A program made the position numbers and the translations under genes. Of a stretch of DNA of 39,327 nucleotides, positions 34,164-39,327 are shown piece after piece; the stretch's first letter is position 1, and every line of letters starts with the position of its first letter. Origin of the DNA: Grimontia marina (GTDB lineage: Bacteria; Pseudomonadota; Gammaproteobacteria; Enterobacterales; Vibrionaceae). Location: positions 1 through 39,327 of the forward strand of contig NZ_FIZY01000046.1 of assembly GCF_900060185.1 (NCBI RefSeq). Direction: 5' to 3'. The notes under the pieces are model-generated. The model was not told where the DNA came from and made no database searches. It saw only the letters and a program-made list of their open reading frames with translations.

Positions 34164-35201
34164 ATGTCGGCAGTGCTACAACAAGCGAAAGAGAAAGTAT
34201 GGTCTTTTTATCAGGCATTAGACGCTGCTACAGATGAGCAGCTGGAAGCAGTTTTCGGCGACTTTTGCTCGCCGGATTACCGTTTTCGGGGTTGCCATCC
34301 CTTTAACGAAATCGACAATGCCGGTGATGTCATCGACACCGTTTGGCAGCCATTGAAAGCCTCCTTCCGGGCGCTTCAGCGTCGTCAGGATGTTTTTATG
34401 GCAGGTGAAAACAGCCTGGATGAGGATGGCAGTATTTGGGTGGTATCGATGGGCCACCTGATGGGCTTGTTCGATCAACATTGGCTCGGCATACCCAGAA
34501 CTGGCCGTATGGCATTCTTGCGCTACTGCGAGTTTACTCAGGTGGTAGATGGCAAGATCGTTCAGTCTGCTTTCTTTGCGGATATCCCCGGTGTCATGGT
34601 GCAAGCGGGGGTAAATCCTTTCCCACCGCAGAGTGGCGCGCAGCTTATACAACCAGGCCCGATGACCCATGACGGTATCATGACAACCCTTCGACCCACG
34701 CAAGAGGGTGTAAAAACGCTCAATGTCATCAACAAGATGATTTCCGACTTGGGCAATTGGGACAACAAACTGAGTCTGGAAGAAGAACTGGCGCTCACCT
34801 GGCACGACGACATGATTTGGTGGGGCCCGACCGGCATCGGTGCGAGTTACACGATCGAACGCTATGCCAAGCAACACTCGGGTATTTTCAGAGCCAGCTT
34901 TTCAGACCGCATCTTCAACGGTCATGTCTGTAAGTTCGCCGAAGGGTATTTCGGCGGCTTCTTCGGTTGGCCGAATCTCAGCCTGAAACCCTCAGGTGGC
35001 TTTATGGGGATGGCGGCGAGTGACAGCTACTTCGACATGCGGGTGATTGATATCTACCGCCGCGATGGCGATAAGCTTGCTGAAAATTGGGTGTTTATTG
35101 ATTTACTCTATTTCTTCCACCAACAAGGCATCGACATTCTGGCGAGAAACCAACAGCTAGGTGCGGAGAGTCAGAGTGAAGTGACCAATAGGTGTTACTG
35201 A
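34164..35201 (+). CDS. Two-domain SnoaL-like (NTF2-fold) protein
   Basis: A 345-residue protein with two NTF2-fold domains (about residues 8-150 and 190-330). Paralogous to the 350-residue protein at 26221-27273: both share an R-Y-x-E-F-x-Q...D..IVQ core, VM.QA, and L.PGP.T.DG between the domains. The C-terminal domain ends DIYRRDGDKLAENWVFIDLL then QQGIDIL. It starts 3 bp after the MalG-like permease stop. No signal peptide is seen. It may act early on the imported compound, given its place in the transporter operon; this is inference. Confidence 0.82.
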   Translation: MSAVLQQAKEKVWSFYQALDAATDEQLEAVFGDFCSPDYRFRGCHPFNEIDNAGDVIDTVWQPLKASFRALQRRQDVFMAGENSLDEDGSIWVVSMGHLMGLFDQHWLGIPRTGRMAFLRYCEFTQVVDGKIVQSAFFADIPGVMVQAGVNPFPPQSGAQLIQPGPMTHDGIMTTLRPTQEGVKTLNVINKMISDLGNWDNKLSLEEELALTWHDDMIWWGPTGIGASYTIERYAKQHSGIFRASFSDRIFNGHVCKFAEGYFGGFFGWPNLSLKPSGGFMGMAASDSYFDMRVIDIYRRDGDKLAENWVFIDLLYFFHQQGIDILARNQQLGAESQSEVTNRCY

Positions 35202-35396
35202 CCACTGGCGTATTGGCAATGGTAGCGGCTCGTTTTCCTTTCTCTGCCCATCCTGCCAGCCTATGGTCATCACACACAAAACAATCACTACGCGCATTTG
35301 GCATGGCACCGTCATGGTGGTGCGGTATTTTCGTCATCCTGGCCCTGTTTGCTCCCAGTTTTGGGGCGCGATGCTTCGCAACACTATGGGCGACGT

Positions 35397-35436
35397 ACCG
35401 CCTTTGGAACAGCATAAAGGCCGTGCGGGCGAGTAG
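35397..35436 (+). repeat. 40-nt hairpin repeat, copy 1
   Basis: ACCGCCTTTGGAACAGCATA and the following 20 bases align without gaps to 37901-37940 at about 80% identity. GCCTTT / AAAGGC forms the stem. The shared bases include the 3' flank CGGG..AGTAG, beyond the stem itself. Confidence 0.55.
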
Positions 35437-35571
35437 AAGAGGCGCAGCGTAATATGCAGATATTGGACAATTCAGACTTAGCGCTATTTACGCAAAGTGA
35501 CACACGCGCTTTGTTGTTTTAGCGCAATGTTGGCTGAGCGCACAAAAAGAAACCGAGCCCTTGGGATAGAT

Positions 35572-35638
35572 ATGGACGCGCCCGATTCACGGATTTCACC
35601 TCTCGGTCTGGTGCAACACCGTGTTTGGGCGCGTCCAT
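35572..35638. other. Large perfect-armed hairpin between convergent genes
   Basis: ATGGACGCGCCC (35572-35583) pairs perfectly with GGGCGCGTCCAT (35627-35638), and CACGG / CCGTG extends the stem inside after a small internal loop. It lies 18 bp from the end of the FG-GAP gene, between converging transcripts. It could be a bidirectional terminator, a repeat or a protein-binding site. Confidence 0.6.
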
Positions 35639-35656
35639 TGTGACTATTGGTATGGG

Positions 35657-37522
35657 CTAGTAGATGTACACCGCGCCGGAATCAGTTACATCATCATTGT
35701 TCCCGTCACCGTTAATGCCGGTGGCATTGGAATCTTCCGCATAAGCCCCCACCGCGAGGGTGTTGCCATCCCCTGACACCGATACCGTTCTGCCAAAATA
35801 GTCAGTTGCCCCGGCATTCGAGGCCTTGATGTAGGCCTGCTGCGACCAACTGCTACCGTTAAAGCGGTATACATACGCCGCGCCGGCATTAGATGCATTA
35901 TTGTCGTTCCCGTCACCGTTAATGCCGGTGGCATTGGAATCTTCCGCATAAGCCCCCACCGCGAGGGTGTTTCCATCCCCTGACACAGATACCGATAAGC
36001 CAAAATAGTCATGTGACTCGGCATTCGAGGCCTTGATGTAGGCCTGCTGCGACCAATTGCCAGCGTTAAAGCGGTATACATACGCCGCGCCGGCATTAGA
36101 TGCATTATTGTCGTTCCCGTCACCGTCAATGTTGGTAGCGTTGGAATCTTCATAGTAAGCCCCCACCGCGAGGGTGTTGCCATCCTCTGACACAGATACC
36201 GAGTGGCCAAATTGGTCACCTTCCCCGGCATTCAAGGCCTTGATGTAGGCCTGCTCCGTCCAATTGCTACCGTCAAAGCGGTATACATACGCAGCGCCGG
36301 AATTACCTGCACTATTATCGCCCTCCCCACTGTTAATTACCTGAGAATTGGAATCTTCCTGATAAGCCCCCACCGCGAGGGTGTTTCCATCCCCTGACAC
36401 CGATACCGAGTTGCCAAAATAGTCATTTGCCCCGGCATTCGAGGCCTTGATGATGTCCTCCTCCGACCAACGGCCACTGGCAAAGCGGTACACATATGCC
36501 GCGCCGGAATCAGTTTCCCCGTTAGCGTCAGAGCGATTGGCATTGGAATCTTCTAGATGAGCCCCCACCGCGAGGATGTTGCCATTCGATGACAAAGATA
36601 CCGAGTGGCCAAATTTGTCACCTTCCCCGGCATTCGAGGCCTTGATGTAGGCCTGCTGCGTCCATTTGTCATTCTCAAAGCGGTATACATACGCAGCGCC
36701 GGCAGCACTTGCACTATTATCGCCCTCGCCACTGTTAATTACCTGAGAATTGGAATCTTCCAGATAAGCCCCCACCGCGAGGGTGTTGCCATCCTCTGAC
36801 AAAGATACCGAGTAGCCAAAATAGTCATCTGCCCCGGCATTCGAGGCCTTGATGATGGCCTCCTTCGACCAACGGCCACTGGCAAAGCGGTACACATACA
36901 CCGCGCCGGAATTACTTTCCCCGTTAGCGTCAGAGCCATCGGCATTGGAATCTTCTGCAATACCCCCCACCGCGAGGGTGTTGCCATCCTCTGACACCGA
37001 TACCGAGGCGCCAAAATAGTCACCTCCCCCGGCATTCGAGGCCTTGATGTAGGTTATCAATGTTTTCACGTCTGATGATGTTAAGGATTGGTAACCAGAC
37101 GGTGTTTTGTCCGTGCTGTTTTCGGCTAACACAAAAAAATCAGCTAAATAACTTTTCAGTGCGCCCAAACTCAGGGTAAGGGACAAATCAGGCGTACTCC
37201 CCAACGATTCGCAGTGATTAGGGAGTGCTTCATCTTTTCTACACAGGGTATAGCTCGTCGCATACTCGGCGCTAGTCCAAGTAAAGGTGACAGGATAATA
37301 GCCATTTGAGAGCGCACCCACAGTCGGGGCCGTTAAATTCAGTTGCCCAGGAGGCGGTGGAGGGGGACTATTCGCGTCCCCCGTTACGGAGCCTGTTGTA
37401 TCTGGTACGGAGGCTGTCGTATCTGGTACGGAGGCTGTCGTATCTGTGTCATCCCCCCCACAAGCGGTGAGTCCGAGTGAGAATGCCGGAACCACCCATA
37501 TCGCCTTCTTAAAGAAATACAT
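35657..37522 (-). CDS. FG-GAP/integrin-alpha-like repeat lipoprotein
   Basis: A 621-residue surface lipoprotein. The signal peptide ends in the lipobox LTAC (Cys21), followed by GGDD. A PDTTASV-type tandem repeat, a proline run, and a fibronectin-III-like segment (about 60-155) come next. Seven repeats of 66-70 residues then run to the C-terminus, each with IKASNAG..DYFG.SVSVS.DGNTLAVGA..EDSN......GAAYVYRF...W. The FG-x-SV, DGN and AVGA elements are those of FG-GAP (beta-propeller) repeats, and seven copies suit a seven-bladed propeller. The D-x-N-rich loops may bind calcium. The role is probably adhesion or surface binding; nothing nearby narrows it. Confidence 0.88.
   Translation of the reverse strand: MYFFKKAIWVVPAFSLGLTACGGDDTDTTASVPDTTASVPDTTGSVTGDANSPPPPPPGQLNLTAPTVGALSNGYYPVTFTWTSAEYATSYTLCRKDEALPNHCESLGSTPDLSLTLSLGALKSYLADFFVLAENSTDKTPSGYQSLTSSDVKTLITYIKASNAGGGDYFGASVSVSEDGNTLAVGGIAEDSNADGSDANGESNSGAVYVYRFASGRWSKEAIIKASNAGADDYFGYSVSLSEDGNTLAVGAYLEDSNSQVINSGEGDNSASAAGAAYVYRFENDKWTQQAYIKASNAGEGDKFGHSVSLSSNGNILAVGAHLEDSNANRSDANGETDSGAAYVYRFASGRWSEEDIIKASNAGANDYFGNSVSVSGDGNTLAVGAYQEDSNSQVINSGEGDNSAGNSGAAYVYRFDGSNWTEQAYIKALNAGEGDQFGHSVSVSEDGNTLAVGAYYEDSNATNIDGDGNDNNASNAGAAYVYRFNAGNWSQQAYIKASNAESHDYFGLSVSVSGDGNTLAVGAYAEDSNATGINGDGNDNNASNAGAAYVYRFNGSSWSQQAYIKASNAGATDYFGRTVSVSGDGNTLAVGAYAEDSNATGINGDGNNDDVTDSGAVYIY
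37391..37450 (-). repeat. 21-bp tandem repeats in the lipoprotein N-terminus
   Basis: Almost three copies of a 21-bp unit (GTATCTGGTACGGAGGCTGTC on the plus strand with small changes, given here for position only) encode DTTASVP-DTTASVP-DTTGSV. In-frame gain or loss would lengthen or shorten the linker behind the lipid anchor. Confidence 0.75.
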
Positions 37523-37815
37523 CGTATATCCTCGATAAATTGCGTCTAATGGTTGTTAAGCCTAATCAGCACACCCACAAAAAATAGGACGCGCGAAATC
37601 GGGCGAGAATAAAATTTCGTATCGAAAAATAAGCTAGAAGAGATTGAGTGGAATGCAATGGTGAGAATATTGATTCGAAAATAAGACTGAGACACTGTGG
37701 AAATCAGATTAATTGTTAAAGCAGGCAGTTACTGAGAGAGATCTGGGGAAATACAGAAAGAAAGTTTTACGGATGAGACACACGACTCCTTTAAAGAATG
37801 CGGCGCACTTCAATA

Positions 37816-37862
37816 AATACCCAAACAACCTGAATCCTGCATCTTCAGGTTATTTGGGTATA
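37816..37862. repeat. Short copy of the intergenic inverted repeat
   Basis: ATACCCAAACAACCTGAA, a CCTGCATC-containing centre and TTCAGGTTATTTGGGTAT form a near-perfect hairpin of 47 bp, like the copy at 11032-11080. Confidence 0.85.
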
Positions 37863-37900
37863 AAAGGACATATATGGACGCTACTCGAATTTGGTGTGAC

Positions 37901-37940
37901 ACTGCCTTTAGAACAGCGCAAAGGCAGTACGGGAAAGTAG
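37901..37940 (+). repeat. 40-nt hairpin repeat, copy 2
   Basis: CTGCCTTT (37902-37909) pairs with AAAGGCAG (37920-37927). The whole 40 nt aligns with 35397-35436. Compensating differences keep most of the stem. Confidence 0.55.
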
Positions 37941-37991
37941 GGTGATTAAAATGAACCGCAAAAGAAGGGAAGGAGTTTCTTTAGCTACGGA

Positions 37992-38948
37992 TTAGAAGGA
38001 AACGATGACAGGTGCTGACATGCCGAGCTCTTCAAACGCCTCAATTGCTGCTTCGAGAGAACGATACCAACGCCTATTTATCACCCACTCAATCTCATGC
38101 AGATTAACCAATTTCCTTAATAAAAACTGTCCGGTATGTTGTTCTCTTTTTGCACAGGATAAGCAAGTTTCTATCCTGCCTGTCAAAATAGCAAAGCGAC
38201 CAATTTCTTCGCCATTGTGAAACATTATTACCCGTCTAAAGTCTTCGGTGTGTCTAATTGAGTTAAATAATATTGATTGCCTCGGAAGAGGCTCAATTAT
38301 TCGGTATACATGATTGTAATCAGAAGAATTGTAGTGTCTTTCATTCCATAGTGTTACTAACTCTTCATAGTTGTCGTATTCTTCTTGAAGATCCGGAGTG
38401 GCGTTGAAGTGCTCTTCGGTGATGGGTAGGGGCATATTTGGGTTTTGAGCTAGCCACGCTTCAAAGACTAAGTCAACAAAAGTATGATGTACAAAGAAGC
38501 ATTGATCTCCCCCTGCTGTGCCTACACGTCTCATTCCACGACCAGTTTCACCATGGATAATGTCATGAAACTCTTCAAGCTGACTACTGAAGGACAGATT
38601 ATAATATGGTCTACCTTCTGCTCGGAAAAAGGCATTGTTTGACCCTTCAAGATCAAGATCGATTGCAAAAGTAGAGCTAGCCATAGCTTGAGATATCTCC
38701 AGGCGTATCTGGCTTTGGTCTTGTGGTGTGAATGAGTTTAACTTTCCCGTGTCTTCAACCCATCTCATATCACTTAAATCATCGAGATCTGATACAAGTG
38801 ATTTAGTTAGTTTAGAATACAACTCTCTATCATTGGGCTCTGTTAGTACTGCATAAGTTCTTTCTAAACCAATTTCTTGCCAAAACTGGTTTACGAACTT
38901 TCTGTGCCATAGTACAAAGTTGTAATCCCAATGATGACAATTATCCAT
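37992..38948 (-). CDS. Tyrosinase-like binuclear copper protein, probably 5'-truncated
   Basis: A 318-residue frame with both copper sites of the tyrosinase/hemocyanin/catechol oxidase family in recognisable form. CuA: His6 and His15 in HHWDYNFVLWHRKF, with the family's nine-residue spacing. CuB: His128 and His132 in EEFHDIIHGETG and His154/155 in GDQCFFVHHTFVD. The first CuA histidine, normally 15-25 residues upstream, is missing. The frame upstream runs only 14 codons before a TAG that is the stop of the IS630-type transposase. The gene is visibly more A+T-rich than its neighbours, suggesting transfer. The C-terminal CLSC and GQFLLRKLV region is unusual. Probably inactivated by the IS, unless translation of the remnant serves another role. 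Confidence 0.75.
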   Translation of the reverse strand: MDNCHHWDYNFVLWHRKFVNQFWQEIGLERTYAVLTEPNDRELYSKLTKSLVSDLDDLSDMRWVEDTGKLNSFTPQDQSQIRLEISQAMASSTFAIDLDLEGSNNAFFRAEGRPYYNLSFSSQLEEFHDIIHGETGRGMRRVGTAGGDQCFFVHHTFVDLVFEAWLAQNPNMPLPITEEHFNATPDLQEEYDNYEELVTLWNERHYNSSDYNHVYRIIEPLPRQSILFNSIRHTEDFRRVIMFHNGEEIGRFAILTGRIETCLSCAKREQHTGQFLLRKLVNLHEIEWVINRRWYRSLEAAIEAFEELGMSAPVIVSF

Positions 38949-38974
38949 ATGTATTCTTTGGTATTTTCTAAATA

Positions 38975-39327
38975 ACTGATCCGAATAGTGCTACATTTTC
39001 GCCGTGCCGTGGCAACCTCCCGGGTACGGCGATACGTTATCCATAAAGTGCTTCACCTTCCTGAGCAATTGCCACATATGTTTACACCTGTGATTCCGAG
39101 TAATTGTCTCATGGAGAGCATTCCACAATCGTTCTATGACGTTGACCCAAGGGCAATAAACGGGCTGGAACAGCAGCCTGAACTTTGGGTTCTTCTTGAG
39201 CCAAGCCTTCGTTTTTTTACTTTTGTGGATGATGTAGTTATCCAGTATCAAGGTGACACTTTTGGCTCGGCGGTAGTGCCACTTTAGCTTCTCCAGCATG
39301 GCAATGAATAGGTCTGAGTCTTTCTTT
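38975..39327 (-). mobile_element. IS630-family insertion sequence, 3' part only
   Basis: The element is defined by its transposase gene; its downstream end lies somewhere between 38949 and 38990, and the terminal repeat cannot be fixed without the other end. It borders the truncated tyrosinase-like gene. IS630-family elements insert at TA dinucleotides, and several TAs occur in this stretch. Confidence 0.6.
38991..39327 (-). CDS. IS630-family transposase, C-terminal part (partial)
   Basis: The frame is open through the right edge of the window; the first visible residues are KKDSDLFIAMLEKLKWHYRR. It is the C-terminal half of a DDE_3 (IS630/Tc1-like) transposase. LILDNYIIHKS carries the second catalytic Asp, and QPVYCPWVNVIERLWNALHE carries the third acidic residue. 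RHNR-like TITRNHR and the SPYPGG tail fit the family. An internal ATG at 39299 is not the real start. The TAG stop (38991-38993) is in frame with the tyrosinase-like remnant downstream. Confidence 0.88.
   Translation of the reverse strand, partial: KKDSDLFIAMLEKLKWHYRRAKSVTLILDNYIIHKSKKTKAWLKKNPKFRLLFQPVYCPWVNVIERLWNALHETITRNHRCKHMWQLLRKVKHFMDNVSPYPGGCHGTAKM

Larger units (their letters stand above)
35202..35656. other. 455-bp gene-free interval with hairpin elements
   Basis: A short open frame at 35192-35452 overlaps the SnoaL-like gene end and shows no family resemblance. The interval holds one copy of a 40-nt hairpin repeat (35397-35436) and a large hairpin at 35572-35638. No intrinsic terminator with a T-tract was found for the plus-strand operon. 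Confidence 0.6.
37523..37991. other. 469-bp gene-free interval with two repeats
   Basis: It holds a short intergenic repeat (37816-37862) and the second copy of the 40-nt hairpin repeat (37901-37940). A small palindrome TTTCGTATCGAAA lies at 37615-37627, upstream of the lipoprotein gene. The open frame running through 37713-37940 is built from the repeats and is not credible as a gene. Confidence 0.65.

Noticed and set aside
35192-35452. An 86-codon open frame after the fourth SnoaL-like gene.
   Set aside because: It overlaps that gene's end, has no recognisable motif and contains the 40-nt hairpin repeat.
35657-37042. The regular 200-bp repeats as a possible CRISPR or integron array.
   Set aside because: They are in-frame protein repeats of one lipoprotein gene, with no short direct repeats and unique spacers, and no attC-like cassettes or integrase.
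37713-37940. A 75-codon open frame.
   Set aside because: Most of it is made of the intergenic inverted repeat and the 40-nt hairpin repeat, and there is no family resemblance.

Overview
The window looks like a chromosomal segment of a marine gammaproteobacterium, most likely Vibrionaceae (Grimontia, Enterovibrio or Photobacterium type). The clues are a torECA trimethylamine-N-oxide respiration operon, a Vgb-like globin, and several copies of an intergenic inverted repeat (ACCCAAACAACCTGAAG type) that I associate with Vibrionaceae. Genus placement is inference. No rRNA, tRNA, CRISPR array or prophage was seen. Both window edges cut through insertion sequences: an IS3-family transposase on the left and an IS630-family transposase on the right.

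Layout. 1-600: 3' part of an IS3-family element. 830-4774: torE, torC, torA and a terminator; no torD or torRST in view. 4865-5278: globin on the minus strand. 5279-5931: gene-free, with two repeat elements, one MITE-like. 5932-8347: GNAT acetyltransferase, alpha/beta hydrolase and 2OG-Fe(II) oxygenase. 8476-10908: soluble chemoreceptor with four tandem PAS domains. 11265-13183: LysR regulator divergent from an EamA exporter. 13413-14039: small lipoprotein. 14036-15776: second LysR regulator divergent from a short-chain dehydrogenase. 15925-17886: LTA-synthase-like membrane phosphotransferase.

18131-35201 is the most interesting part: about 17 kb of two divergent operons around an A+T-rich control region (30235-30900). 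The minus-strand operon has 13 genes in transcription order: MalK/UgpC-type ABC ATPase, SnoaL-like protein, HisD-like dehydrogenase, two-domain SnoaL-like protein, SDR, LacI-type regulator, another two-domain SnoaL-like protein, bicupin, alpha/beta hydrolase, RraA/HMG-aldolase-like protein, and a TRAP transporter (DctP, DctQ, DctM). Many of these genes overlap by 1 or 4 bases. The plus-strand operon has the ABC substrate-binding protein, two permeases and a fourth SnoaL-like protein. Four proteins thus carry about seven NTF2-fold domains next to two unrelated uptake systems and a LacI regulator. I read this as an inducible catabolic pathway for an unidentified small molecule, probably a sugar-like, polyol, polyketide-like or ring compound. 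I know of no characterised pathway with this composition.

35202-39327 is accessory. It holds a lipoprotein with seven FG-GAP-like repeats, two copies of a 40-nt hairpin repeat, and an A+T-rich tyrosinase-like copper-protein gene whose 5' end appears to have been removed by the IS630-family element.
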